NCBI GenBank assembly: GCA_037127315.1
Contig: JBBBDQ010000445.1
Span: 2,294,001-2,358,000 of the forward strand
Length of the DNA stretch: 64,000 bases
Origin: Ascarosepion bandense
Taxonomy: Eukaryota > Mollusca > Cephalopoda > Sepiida > Sepiidae
Direction: 5' to 3'
The notes below the pieces were generated by a model. That model was not told where the DNA came from and did no database searches. It worked only from the letters and a program-made list of their open reading frames with translations. Both the position numbers and the translations under genes were made by a program. Within the stretch, counting starts at the first letter, position 1. The number at the start of each line of letters is the position of its first letter. Shown in pieces: positions 22,912 to 34,013 of the stretch.

Positions 22912-23590
22912 ATCTTTTAGTTGTCACAGACCAACCCTCTTTTTTTAGTTTGTATAAATGAACTGCATAAGAATATGCTCAGATCAATTGTGAATATCTA
23001 TGCTGATGATACGATGATATATGGGAGCACATCCAAAACTTGTGATGATCAGAGATTGGTGGCTGATTGCTCATCTGATCTTGCCTTAACTTCTCGGTTA
23101 GAGGGAAAACTGGTTGGTTACATTCAATGCCATCAGAACCAAATTAGTTACATTCCATCATTGTTGATAGGACCATGAACTACCACCAGTTATGATGAAT
23201 GAATACCCCATCAAGAAGGCACCATACCTTGAGAAACTACTGGGCCTTAAACTCACTTCTGACCTCAAGTGGAACTCATACATATGATCCATTACTAAAG
23301 ATGCTAGAAAAATGTTTGATTCACTGTATCACTCCAGTAAGTACCTGAATCCTTGTGCTATCTTCTACCTTTACAAGAGCCAGATCAGGTTTAAAATGGA
23401 GCCCTGTTGTCATATTTACACTGGAGCTACCCAGTTCTCTCTTTCAAGTCTTGACAGAATTCAAAGGTCATCTCAGAGTCTTTTTAGGTGACAAATTATT
23501 TTCCACCCTTCATCTTCTCTCTCATAGGTTGGATGTGGCAAACATCTCACTCCTCTATCGCTACTTCCATGGAAAGTGCTTGGTCGGAAT
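22912..23590 (+). mobile_element. Diverged APE LINE fragment (RT to C-terminus)
   Basis: The plus-strand ORF at 22921..23178 contains a G-V-S-Q block where G-V-P-Q-G is expected and the catalytic box as I-Y-A-D-D-T. Downstream, with frameshifts, come 'ctgggccttaaactcacttc' (L-G-L-K-L-T), 'cttgacagaattcaaaggtc' and 'tatcgctacttccatggaaa'. These blocks match 17290..17895 of the LINE copy but are much more diverged, suggesting an older subfamily. It is inside the first complete intron of the host gene. Confidence 0.7.
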
Positions 23591-23604
23591 TCGTATTATA
23601 TATA

Positions 23605-23835
23605 TAAGGCATGAACTGATGATAGACTTATTAGTGTATAAGATAGATTCTGGTGGGGAAAAAGTCTAGCATGACACAGTGAGACAACTTTCTTGGTAGC
23701 AGACTTAACAAATGATTTGATATAATCATTCCAATTCATGTCGGTGAAAAACATTAAACCACCGAGAAGGGACAATCAGTTGTTTCCCTGGAGGTTAGCA
23801 TCAGCCATACTGATGGAAGGCAAAAAAAGGTTCTT
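23605..23835 (-). mobile_element. APE LINE fragment, minus strand, head-to-head with the previous one
   Basis: Reverse-complement reading gives S-I-S-M-A-D-A-N-L-Q, then W-N-D-Y-I-K-S and a K-V-V-S-L-C-H-A block. These match the segment at about 17510..17660 of the LINE copy on the plus strand. It meets the plus-strand fragment at about 23600. Because both fragments include the same protein region, this is not the two halves of one inverted insertion. Confidence 0.7.
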
Positions 23836-24696
23836 GAGGATGATTAAAAGAACATATATAAATCTGTCTGAATCATCAGTTGAAATGTAAACAATTTTAT
23901 TTATCTTATTTACACATGAACTATTGTTTTCATCTTTGTTTTTATTATCATAATGTTTCGGTTGTTGCACCCTATAAACTTCTTCAGATGCTTGTTGAAA
24001 CAAGTAACCTTTCAAGGAATTTTGAACTGAACCCTTTATTTAATCTACAATGGTAGATTGTTCTTGTTCCACTGTCTTTGTTTAGAGATATCTTATTTAA
24101 AACCCTCAGTTATTGCTTGCACTGTTTCCACTGAGTCTTAATCTACACTGTACAGCCTAGGGATTGAACTCACAATTACTGAGTGTAAACAAAGTAGATA
24201 ATAACTTCTTATCCCAGAAATGAAGTGCTTTTTCTTTAATACTCCTTGCTAAATTCTAGGTATATGTAATATGATGGGAAATATGGCATTTAAAGCCAAT
24301 ACAAACTTTCATTTTGGAGATAAAAATTTGTATATCAGAGAAGCTGGAACAACAACAAAAAAAAATCATGTAAATGTTGAATTTTATCTAAAAGAAAAGA
24401 TGACAAATTTGCTGCAGTTTTATTCAAATCAAGACAATCATACCTGCAGTCAATTGGTACCTAGTCTTTTGGTTAGTTTCATTCCTCGGTTAGACAGAGT
24501 ACAAATTAACTAAAGCATAACTAATTCCTAGAGATTCCAACTCTTTATTCTCTTTTGAAAGTCTAATAAATTTTCACTTAGACAAGAAAGTTGGGGGTCA
24601 ACACATCTCAGCACAGACATAAAAATCTTTGATTTGAATTATATTTATTAAAAATAAATTATTTAATTGATATCTAAATTGTCTCTTTTATTCCAG

Positions 24697-24844
24697 AACC
24701 CACAATCTGTTCAAATTACATAGATTCTGATGAGAATGGAACTATTTACCAGATGTTTATATGTCCTAGGCATTTTGAAATGGATAGCTTTGCTTACTGT
24801 TGTGGACCTTCAGAAAGACAAACATGCTGCAAATCATCCAACAG
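24697..24844 (+). CDS. Shisa/CX-like membrane protein, exon B (cysteine module)
   Basis: Internal exon of 148 nt between a TTCCAG acceptor and a GTAAGG donor; it is entered in phase 1 and left in phase 2. It encodes about 49 residues with six cysteines in the order C, C, CC, CC. The first is in T-I-C-S-N-Y, the second in F-I-C-P-R, then Y-C-C-G and finally T-C-C-K. This spacing, with the Y-C-C-G and final CC pairs, is what Shisa N-terminal domains and nematode CX modules share. It should fold as a disulphide-rich extracellular or luminal module. The exon is intact and has no stop in frame. Confidence 0.85.
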
Positions 24845-25369
24845 GTAAGGAGTTTTCATTGTGAATATACTTTATAAAATTTCTACTTTGACATGTTTTG
24901 TCAATGAACTTTGTTTGCTGATGATGCTGGTTCATTGTCAAAACATCAAAGTAAAACATTTTCCAGATTGTTTTAGATATTTACCAGTATAATATTTTAG
25001 CTATATTGTTGCCTTTGGTCATTCCAGAAAACAAACGTAAATTTTAGATTTCATCACGTATTGGTAAAGAAAGATGACTCGGAAGATAATTAATATTTGA
25101 ACTGAGTTGACTGCAACAACACTTACTGTAAATAAATATATATTTCAAGTAATTATAAAGTTAACAAATTTTCATTAAATCCTGTTTCTTTAATGACTAC
25201 TATATTTTTGGAAGATTTTAAGTTTTTTTTTTCTGTCAGTAAATATCAGTAGTGTGCTAACTGAAGTTAATTTTGAATGCCAAAATTGACATTGCAAACT
25301 GTCTATAACCTGATTTAAATATAAAATGTTCAGTTTTTATGACTACTTTTTGACTATTTTCTTGCATAT

Positions 25370-25990
25370 TTTTTTTTTTATAATCATTTCACTCCAAGCA
25401 AGGTAATACTGCCACTGGTGCACAGGGGGTTACATAATAGGAGAGTAAATAGAGAGGAGAACAGGTCACAGTAGGTGTCAGAGAATGGGTAAGAGAAAGA
25501 CAGGTATGTTGGTGTGAAGAGAGCTGCGTGAGAGCAAAGTGTAAAAGGAGAAGAATGATGGGAGTCAAGGAAACAAGAGATTATAGTTGACGTTGCACTT
25601 AAACTCTTGGAGATTGTAGATATCAGGGAAGCAAGAATACTGGCAGGAGTTCCACAGGCAGGAAGTGCAAGAAAAGAAGCTAATAGAGTAGAAGTTGTTA
25701 TATTTGATTGTTTTCACTGCAAAAGTGTGAGATCTTGTTGCTAGTCTAGTACCTTGAGTAAATTTGTATGTGGGTGGGGCAGTAAGGAGCAGAATCCGTG
25801 AAAATATTTGTAAAAGAGGCAGAGGAAAACCACATCTTGTCAGTGAGAGAGAGACTGGAGTCGAGTCACCATGTTGGGATTGACTATATTGCAGATTATC
25901 CTTTGGATTTTGTCAAGAACTCCAGGATGAATAGCAGGGGCTCATGAGCAGATGGTAAATATGTATATGTACATGATTGATTCAGAAGAG
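25370..25990 (-). mobile_element. APE LINE 3' part, minus strand, in host intron
   Basis: Starts with poly-T and the reverse-complement terminal box ('cactccaagcaaggtaatac', 'tgccactggtgcacaggggg') and continues through blocks matching the C-terminal coding region ('cttggagattgtagatatca', 'ttccacaggcaggaagtgca'). It ends at about 25990 beside the Ty3/gypsy relic. Frames are broken. Confidence 0.8.
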
Positions 25991-26420
25991 AAAAACTTCC
26001 TGGCCAAAAATAGAGAGCCAACCTTCCAAAATAAAAATTTCAAAAAGTAAAAACTTTTTTTTTCTCATTTCACTTGGAGAAGATATCCAATATGGAGGAA
26101 GTCAAGAAACATCAAGGAATCTGGCGTGTCATACATGCGAAGGACTAGTTACAGACCCAAGGATTACTCTCATGAGAAAAAAGTTAACGGGAAGAAAAAC
26201 CGGGCATAACCAAAGAGTGGCCATCTAATCTCCAAACCTCAAGTGCCCACAAGTCTGTGCAACCATTGTGGTGGACAACATTGGTCCATAAGATGTTTTT
26301 ACAGAAACAAAACATGCAATGAGTGTGTCAGGAAAAGCCATAAAGCGACAGAAAATAACAGTAATAACAGGGTCCGACAAGTGAGATTCGACATGGAATC
26401 AGAAGAACTGGCAGAAATAT

Positions 26421-26633
26421 GTGACTGTTAACATCCTCAATAAGAAAGTGGATTTACAGCTAGATTCCAGTTCAGATCTGTCAATTATCAACATACAAAC
26501 ATGGAAAAGGTTGAAGAAACCAACCATACATAAGATGAATAAATCAGTTCGAACAGTGACAGGTGACAAAATAAGTTTTGAAGGGAGAGCTGACACTCCC
26601 TGTAACTTTAAATGGTACCACCCAAAAAAGTAA
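26421..26633 (+). pseudogene. Gypsy protease-like segment with degenerate active site
   Basis: The retroviral-type aspartic protease motif D-T/S-G appears here as L-D-S-S-S-D-L-S-I-I: the glycine after the catalytic D-S is replaced by serine. The surrounding pattern (hydrophobic strand before the aspartate, S-I-I after it) fits the family. A functional protease would not be expected. Confidence 0.6.
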
Positions 26634-26639
26634 GAGTTT

Positions 26640-27597
26640 TTGTACATAAAACATCTGAAAATCTCTTTCGGTACAGATTGGTTGGAGCGTTTTAAACTGT
26701 GGGACAAATCGATAACCAAGTTTTGTCGTAAAGTAGAAAACTCGCCTACTGGGGCACAGCGATTAAAGGACAAGTTGAAGGAAAAATTTCCAGAAGTTTT
26801 TTCACTGGGACTCATAAGATGCACGAAGGCTATAGCCAGATTTGAGCTGAAGGAAAACGCTCTACCCGTGTTCAAGAAAAAGCAAAATGTCCCGTTTGTG
26901 TCAATCGAGAAAATTGATAAGGAACTGGATCGGTTAGTAAAGGCCGGAATACTATCGGAAGTAAGCACCAGTGAATGGGCAGCATCTACCGTGTATGTTA
27001 CCAAAAAGACCAATCAGTTTTGTGTATGTGCGGATTTTTCTACGGGCCTGATTACAGCTTTGAAGGATTACCACTATCCCCTCCCCACACCTGAGGAGGT
27101 ATTCGATAAACGCAATGTATTTACAGATCGCCGTTGAGGAGGAATGTTCGAAACTTCTTTGCATCAATACGCACAGAGGACTCTACAAGTTTGAGAGGTT
27201 AGCTTTTGGGGTCAAGGTCGCACCTGCGATCTTCCAGCAGGTCATGGACACCATCGTACTTTGTGTAACTATCATAGTCGATAGTTACATAAAGTGGCCT
27301 GAGGTGTTGAGGTGCAAAAGATCGACAACGGGGACAACAATAAATTTTCTACACAAACTGTTTGCACGGTTTGGTGTAGTAGACTGCATTGTGAGTGATA
27401 ATGGAACTCAATTTACATCTGCAGAGTTCAAAAGCTTTTGCGAGACGTTCCAAATAAAACACATCACCACTCCACAATATCACCCCAGATCGAATGGGCA
27501 AGCGGAACATTTCGTGGACACCCTAAAAACAGCACTGAAGAAGGCTCAAGGAACCCCAATGGATGTGGCCCTCCAAACAGTTTTTACACGTGTATAG
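26640..27597 (+). pseudogene. Gypsy polyprotein: RT N-half fused to integrase core
   Basis: 26640..27137 contains the conserved start of a Ty3/gypsy RT: L-K-E-K-F-P-E-V-F, an A-G-I-L-S-E-V block, S-E-W-A-A-S and K-K-T-N-Q-F-C-V-C-A-D-F, ending at Y-P-L-P-T-P-E-E-V-F. 27115..27597, in another frame, has F-E-R-L-A-F-G-V-K-V-A-P-A-I-F-Q-Q-V-M-D. It then jumps without a break to integrase sequence: V-D-S-Y-I-K-W-P-E-V, I-V-S-D-N-G-T-Q-F-T and Y-H-P-R-S-N-G-Q-A-E-H. The integrase DDE aspartates and the glutamate are visible. The junction at about 27255 is an internal deletion that removed the RT active-site box, RNase H and the zinc-binding part of integrase. Confidence 0.85.
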
Positions 27598-28097
27598 AAT
27601 TATACCTAATGATAATACTCTGTCAGCGGGTTCACCGGCGGAAACCATGTTTGCATGAAAGGTGAGATCTGTTTTTGACAAACTCTTACCAAAACAGACA
27701 AAACCACAAGTGACCACTTACGTATCCAGTAAATGTTTCATTTCAGGAGAGAGAGTTTTTTTTTAAGAGTTACAAAAATAACACCTCATTCTGGGATGTG
27801 GGTATGATTAGTAAGAGAGTCGGTGATATGGTATATATCGTGCAAGGACCGAGACGTACCCATAAACGTCACCAAAATCAGTTAAGAAGGTGCCACTCAG
27901 ATGACACAAGTGACACACCACCGTTGGAGGAAGAACCGATCAACGCCATTTTCGAGACATTTGATCTCGAACCTCCACAACCAACACCTGAACAATGACG
28001 GTTGGTTTTGAAAAGGAAGTTCACCGATCCATTGATGATCGATCCTAAAAGGAAAAAGTATTAACAGCTTTTATGAAGGAAAAGCTTGGGAGTGGGG

Positions 28098-28333
28098 TGT
28101 TAGGGTGGCACCCCTTTCAGTCGATTGACTAATGGACTATTCCTGATGTCATGTCCGGTTACCAGGTTCTCTCTTCCGGGCAGTCAGATCCAGATACTCA
28201 GAAAGTAAAGGTTGTAACTTGATTTGTCCTGCAGCTGAGTGGAGATATGACTCAGCTTTAACAACTATCTGTATTTTGTTAATACATTATTGTATTTCAC
28301 TGTTTCCAAGTCTTCTCGTTATTTATTTCAACA
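28098..28333 (+). repeat. 3' LTR of the gypsy relic, about 236 bp
   Basis: Begins TGTTAGG directly after a purine-rich tract (28081..28097) and ends TTCAACA, giving the standard TG...CA ends. No second LTR copy was found in the window. The exact right end is judged by the terminal CA and by the start of a SINE fragment a few bases later. Confidence 0.6.
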
Positions 28334-28339
28334 CTAACT

Positions 28340-28566
28340 TCACAATACTTATGCACGAATACCCTTGGGAAAGGTATTAATCTGTCTTTTCTCTCCAGTT
28401 ATGGGTTAAACAATAGGACAGATTGGGTTCTAAAGCCTTGACTTGCAACCAATCTATTGCAGAAAGCAATGGCAACCTACTGCAGGATAATCTTTTGCCA
28501 AGTCAGTTATGTCTCTTTCGAGACATGATCGTCCAAAGCGTGTATCAGGTGTAGCACTTAACTGAT
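28340..28566 (+). mobile_element. SINE family 1, 5'-truncated copy
   Basis: Lacks the tRNA-like head and begins around 'acttatgcacgaataccctt'. The body and the 3' end ('gagacatgatcgtccaaagc') are as in the copy at 21181. It adjoins the LTR end almost directly. Confidence 0.8.
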
Positions 28567-28745
28567 TAAAATACGAAAAGTGGATCTGATGTACATTTTT
28601 AGATATGAACAAAAACATTAACATGACAAAGAAATGAGCATTAACTTTAAAAAATATAGCTTGACAGGAAAAAATGCTTAATGTATGAATAATAAAAATA
28701 ACATTAACATTTTTGTAGAATATATAACGTGGCTAAAAATAAATA

Positions 28746-28891
28746 TGAAATAACCCTATGTACTGAACTATATAATATAAGAACAGAAAATTGCTTTAAA
28801 GGATTTTAATACTGATATTATTCCAACATATATAATATCAGTATTAAAATCTTTTAAAGTAATTTTCCATTCAGTACATATGGTTATTTCA
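28746..28891. mobile_element. Hairpin MITE, about 146 bp
   Basis: Left arm 'tgaaataaccctatgtactg' onwards and the reverse complement of the right arm 'tgaaataaccatatgtactg' agree for about 60 to 70 bp. The inner ends are 'gattttaatactgatatta' and 'taatatcagtattaaaatc'. It is almost a pure hairpin with no coding capacity. A full-length SINE starts only four bases after its right end. Confidence 0.8.
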
Positions 28892-28894
28892 CAG

Positions 28895-29186
28895 GGATGT
28901 GTATTGTATGTAGTGCAGTGGATATTGGCTCGAAACGAGAAATTAGCCAACCTAGTTTGAATTACAGTTGTAATTTCTTGTATTCACTTACATGCAAATA
29001 CCCTTGGGAAAGGTACTAATCCCCTCTCTTCTCTTCAGATTGGGTTCTATAGCCTTGGCTGGCAACCAGTCTACTGCAGAAAGTAATGACAACCTACTGC
29101 GGGATAATCTTCTGCCCAGTCAGTCATGTCTCTTTTGAGACAAGATCGCCCAAGCGTGTATCACATATGGCACTTAACTGACTGAT
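28895..29186 (+). mobile_element. SINE family 1, near full-length copy
   Basis: Head 'ggatgtgtattgtatgtagt' has a small insertion compared with other copies. The body matches 21181..21488 but lacks part of the segment before 'ggttctatagccttggctgg'. It ends in 'cttaactgactgatt'. Confidence 0.8.
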
Positions 29187-29509
29187 TATTCCAACAAGCT
29201 TACAATACAGTATTGACATTTGAGCAGTCGATGCAACTTTTCTGCTCACATGATTAAAGCAACTGTTAAAAGAATGCTATTGAAAATGAAAATGGTCCTT
29301 GAAAACATTTTAATTTGATAGGTTTAGTGACACAAGAAATATTTTTTAACAAAAGTTCATTTTAAAAGACTTTTTAAAAACATTCCATAATTTGAACATT
29401 GATCTCAAGCTCTTTGTTATGAACATCACCAGAAGATTTTTCTATTTTAAGAAAAAGTTTTGCCTTTATTCATCATAGCATTGTAAGCTACTTATATATG
29501 ATGGAATTT

Positions 29510-29582
29510 TTTTTTTAATCACATCACCCCAAGCAAGGCGGTAAGGCCACTGGTGTGCAGGAGGCTACGTAAGAGTGAATAG
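29510..29582 (-). mobile_element. APE LINE 3' terminal box, minus strand
   Basis: Poly-T, 'catcaccccaagcaaggcgg' and 'ccactggtgtgcaggaggct' are the reverse complement of the LINE end. No coding part remains. Confidence 0.7.
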
Positions 29583-29840
29583 ATTAGAAAAGAGAAAGCC
29601 GGAAACCACGACCTAAACAGGGAACAAGGGATGAGCTTCTACACCTGTTCAACAGACGTGGGTGGAGTGTGAACCGGGCGATAGTTCAGTCTATCTACTC
29701 CGATTAAAAAAAAAATAAACAAAAAAGAAAGTGAAAAGATTGGAAAAGAGAAAGCCGGAAACCACATCCTAAACAGGGAACAAGGGATGAGCCTCTACAC
29801 CTGTTCAATAGATGTGGGTGGAGTGTGAACCGGGCGATTA
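29583..29840. repeat. Tandem duplication, units of about 105 bp with a spacer
   Basis: Units at about 29583..29687 and 29737..29840 share 'aaagagaaagccggaaacca', 'cctaaacagggaacaaggga', 'ctctacacctgttcaa' and 'gtggagtgtgaaccgggcga' with very few differences. A 49-bp A-rich spacer separates them. Confidence 0.85.
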
Positions 29841-30029
29841 CAAGCATGTCTTGTAATGAGCATTTGGACATGAAAATCTTCCCTCATATGTTTGAAATGC
29901 TAGCCATATTGAAACTGATCCGATGGGATAAAGATCCAGTTTCTCTACTAAAATCCAGCATAATACTGGAAAGAGCAATAACAGCTACTGAACTTGAGAA
30001 ACCTGTTTCCTTGAAAAAAAAGTAAGTCA

Positions 30030-31290
30030 ACAGAAAGATTTTATAAATTTCAAGTGAAGTATCAAATGAGCATCAAATGTTTCCTTATAGGGAAACAGCT
30101 AATATTACTATTATACTCTGAGCCTGTTTCTGCAACTTTAATGTTAGTTTTATGGACAAAATATACATCTATTTGCAGCTTACGAAAAGTCTAACACCAA
30201 ATCAATAAATTGTCTTAGATCAATAATCATTAAAATATTAAAGGAAAATGACTGGAAACTATTTTCCTCACCCACCTCTCCTCAGAGGAAGCAGTGTCAG
30301 CCATTACCAATTCTTCATCTAGCATCTCTTTCCTCCTAATTTCAGCTACAACTCCCAAATTCCCACTCTGATCTCCATCAAAGAACCAAGATAAAAAATA
30401 ATAAGCTTGTCATAATAGTGTTGACATTCATCTCTTTTGGGAGACAATGGTGCAGTACAAAACATTTGTCAAAATTCCCTTCTCAGCATTACCAGTAGAG
30501 TCCAAAAGAAAATATAAACCAATATTGTTTGGTACTTGTGTGGTTGGAGGAATTGTCGAATATACCATAAATCCACCCTTGGGACCCCAAAAAGTGTAGG
30601 GTTAAGTTCTTAGTTTTCTCTTTTCCTAAAGGCGATGATAGTTTTAATTCAGATATTTCCTTTTCTGAAACTGACTGCTGTTCAAAACAAAAGAGCCAAG
30701 TCAGCTCTACTGTTTGACCCATAGTTGGAGGAAAACAAGTCCGAGTGTTATCCAATGATAATGGTGAATATATAGATTAAAAGCTGATGGTTCTTTCAGG
30801 TTAAAAAGAAAAATATCTAGATAAGATTTCTTAACCTGCAGTACACATTTTCCATCTATCTGTTAAGAACTGAGTGTTCTTTGATGTTTGAAAAGAAAAT
30901 ATCTGAATAAAATTTCTTAACCTGCGAAACACATTTTTCGTATATATGTCAAAAACTAATTATTCCTTCAGGTTTAAAAGGAAAGTATATGAACGTGTTG
31001 TCTTAATCTCCAAAAACATTTCTCTAAATTTGCATTAATTTTTATAAGTACTACTAAAATATGAAAAAGTTATCTTGTTTTCTTGCTAGTTTTTTTATTA
31101 CCATATATACTTACATATCACATATGTGGTATATATTGGTAAGTATTTTAAGGAATACATTTTTTCTTTTACTTTTTTTTTAAATGCCATATCCTTACAG
31201 GAAATAGGTGATTGTGATTTTTTGGGGATTCCTTTTCTTTTTTGATATGGTGCCCTATCTATAGGAATGGACTCTTCCTCCGCCAATAAA
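30030..31290. other. Non-coding; weak minus-strand coding-like block
   Basis: Within 30430..30760 two minus-strand frames stay open for 50 to 88 codons. One reads W-G-P-K-G-G-F-M-V-Y and later G-L-Y-F-L-L-D-S-T-G-N-A. I do not recognise the family; it may be a retroelement relic. The region 30790..31010 shows three loosely repeated segments around 'aaatatctagataagatttc'. Confidence 0.3.
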
Positions 31291-31296
31291 TACTAA

Positions 31297-31484
31297 CCTG
31301 TGTGACTTATGGGGAGGCAATCTAGAGACAGTCAAGATGCAGCATAACTTTACAGTTGGGACGTACACTTTTATTTGCTGACTACTAACACTCTTATTTG
31401 TATATATATTCTGTTATTCTAATACACTGGTTAAACCTACCTTCTTGTTACCGTGTCTTTCTTCCTGGCCCTAACAGACCACAA
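31297..31484. repeat. Possible solo LTR or LTR fragment
   Basis: The block ends in 'ggccctaaca' on the plus strand, equivalent to a TGTTAGGGCC start on the minus strand, which resembles the TGTTAGGG start of the gypsy LTR at 28098. The other end is 'tgtgtgacttatgg'. No element interior or target-site duplication is visible, so this is tentative. Confidence 0.3.
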
Positions 31485-31489
31485 CATTT

Positions 31490-33990
31490 TCGTTTTTCTT
31501 TTTTTCATCTGTGAATTGCCAGATCTTTAGTGAAATATACGAGTGGTTTCTTGTTGTTTTTTCTATGTTTTGGAATTCATTTTTTCTTCTCTTAGACTGG
31601 TTTGTATGAAAGGCTAAAGAGCCTAGTCTACCCTGGAATATAACCTATAGCTGGGGAGAAAAGTGATGGATACATACTTTTTTTTCTCTAAGAGTATTTG
31701 TGTGAAAGTAAATGCAACAGATTAAGCTGGAATTTGAACCTAGCCTCCTGATTTCACTTTCTGAGCCAATAACCCTAATACTACATGTACATCCATCTTT
31801 AGGAAATCTAACAAATATTCAAAATAACAAGTTGAAATCGAGCATTAAATTATTCATTCTGATAAAAGAAATTAGTTACAGATTAATTCTCTGAGAAGGT
31901 AAAATTATATTGATTTGTAATTGACAATAATTAAAAATTGTTGGAAAGATAAGAAAAAGGAGTAAAAAATAAGGTGTGTGCAATATACAGTTTTCAGTTG
32001 TTATATTTATAAAATTATTTTTACATCCTCCATTCTGTCATATATGATTTAACTTCTTTAGTTAAATAAGGCTACCTTTTATTAATCCAGAATCTTTATT
32101 TAATAACCAATTTGTATGATTTGTCAATCCTGTTAATAAGAGAAAAACAGTTAAAATGACATCTATTACTGTCTGTATTATCCTTGTGCATTTGTGCTTA
32201 AAAATTAAATCCGTATATAATGATATTATTTTCTTAAATATTGACACTGCTATATTTTAAAGCATTTGGTTTTGAAAAGGTAAAAGTTAATTTCCTCAGC
32301 CATCTTTTTTATTTACCTTTGAATAAATAAGGTATTATTTAGCATGATTCATTTTTTGAAAACTTTTTTTAATGCATGCCCTTCAATTGACTCTTGAAGG
32401 GATTTAACACCTGTCCGACAACAAATAAATTGGCAATAAATGACAGAATTTGTATCAACTGATGACTAAAAATGCAGCCAAATTTGCATTTTTTGTTTTT
32501 TGAGAAACATCACCTGTTAACTCTCATTTAGGAGGAATAAACCATTCCCAGAAGCTCAGCCCCAAATTCTTAGGAAGAATTATTGGAGGAAAAAAATTGG
32601 TTCTTCTCTATTGTCTAAAAGTAGGAGGTAAGATTTAAAAAGATAACTGCTTAAAGCCTTGGACAATGAAGATTACACATTTTCCAGAAATTGTATGAAA
32701 AGTTGCTATTTATAGCATTTAAGCAGCTTAATCTAAACAATTTTAATATAAGCATTTTCTTTAAAATTCTTTAATTTGCAAATGTTTTTTTTTGTCTGAT
32801 TATGAAGGAAAATAATTTTGTGTAATAAATCTTGAAATAAAAAGAGTTTATCAAAGTTGCTTTCATTTTTAAGCATGTTCTGGTGGCCATAAAGCTTTTA
32901 AAATATAGAAGAAAGAAAGAAAGAAATGATTAAATTTGTGTGCTTATATAATAACTAATCAAAAGGAGCAGCTTCTAGAAAATCAACCCAAATGATGTAC
33001 TTACGATAGAACAGATGTTTTATGGAGAAAATCAACATAATTGAAGTAAATGCATTTGAAATAACAGCTTTTATTTAGGAAACCATCTTTTTCTAAGAAT
33101 TTTTACTTGATGTAATTTCTATGTATATGTTTTTTATTAAAGATTTTCTATTAAGTTCAAAGGGCTTTTCTATATTTAAAAAAAAATCTGTAACACAATA
33201 AAATATAAATATGAAATTTGACTGTTGCAATGTTAAGACAAATCAAGTAAGAAATCCTTTAAAATGTAAATATGTCAGAGTAATATTATCTGTAATTTTA
33301 AGGGCCATTAACATTCACAATTTTCTTCTGATAATTGGTTAGCCATTTTATATATTTTTTTAAAATCACTCCAGCAAGCTCAACTCCTTTTGTTTAGACA
33401 TTTTTTTATTTCCTGAGAAACATTATTTCTTGAATAAACCAATCTAAATTGTTACAAAATAACTTCTTACAAGCATTGTATTTTGTTCATTTGGATATTG
33501 CTTGCAATGCCTTTCCTTATCTGATATGAAGCTGAAAATATTTCCATTAGAAATTAATTATACATTGCTTGAGCTGACCTTTTTGCTAATGATAAAAAAC
33601 AATGAGTGAAAAATCCAAATTCCTTTTTGCCATTTCATATTCTCACACACACACACACACACACACATCAGTCATGCCTTCTTCCTGTATTTATATAAAT
33701 TTCTGAATATCCATAGGCTTATTGTGATTTAGAATCTACTCTTTCGGTCAGCATATATTTATTTCATGTTTTTTATTTTTTTATACATAGATACATGAAT
33801 CTGTGGTTAGGAATATATGCATTTTTGTTCAATTATATGAGGGTATTGTGAAAGGTTTTGGGTCCAAACAAGAAACCCTTTACCTACAAAAATCTGATGT
33901 TTGGTCAGGAATTGGTCAAATCAAGAGTTTTTCCACATCTCTTTGTGTGTGTGTGTGTGTATATGTGTGGTAGCACCTGGATTTCACTAG
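31490..33990 (+). other. Host intron sequence, AT-rich
   Basis: Part of the 11.1-kb intron between exons B and C. It contains (CA)n at 33643..33668 and a (GT)n tract at about 33944..33962. No gene or identifiable repeat family is seen. Confidence 0.45.
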
Positions 33991-34013
33991 TGTGATGCAC
34001 TTCCTTCTACATA

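Larger units (their letters stand above)
26075..28097 (+). mobile_element. Ty3/gypsy-type LTR retrotransposon relic, internal region
   Basis: In order: a gag end with Cys/His knuckle-like clusters (26243..26431: C-N-H-C and C-N-E-C); a protease-like segment (26421..26633); the N-terminal half of reverse transcriptase (26640..27137); an RT continuation fused to integrase (27115..27597); and an integrase C-terminal region to about 28000. A purine-rich tract (28081..28097) and the 3' LTR follow. The RT catalytic Y-x-D-D box, RNase H and integrase N-terminus are deleted. No 5' LTR was found. It sits in the large host intron in the same orientation as the host gene. Confidence 0.85.

Noticed and set aside
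24271..24513. 80-codon plus-strand ORF inside the first complete host intron.
   Set aside because: No good acceptor/donor pair in the right phase and no known motif; skipping it gives perfect phase agreement between exons A and B.
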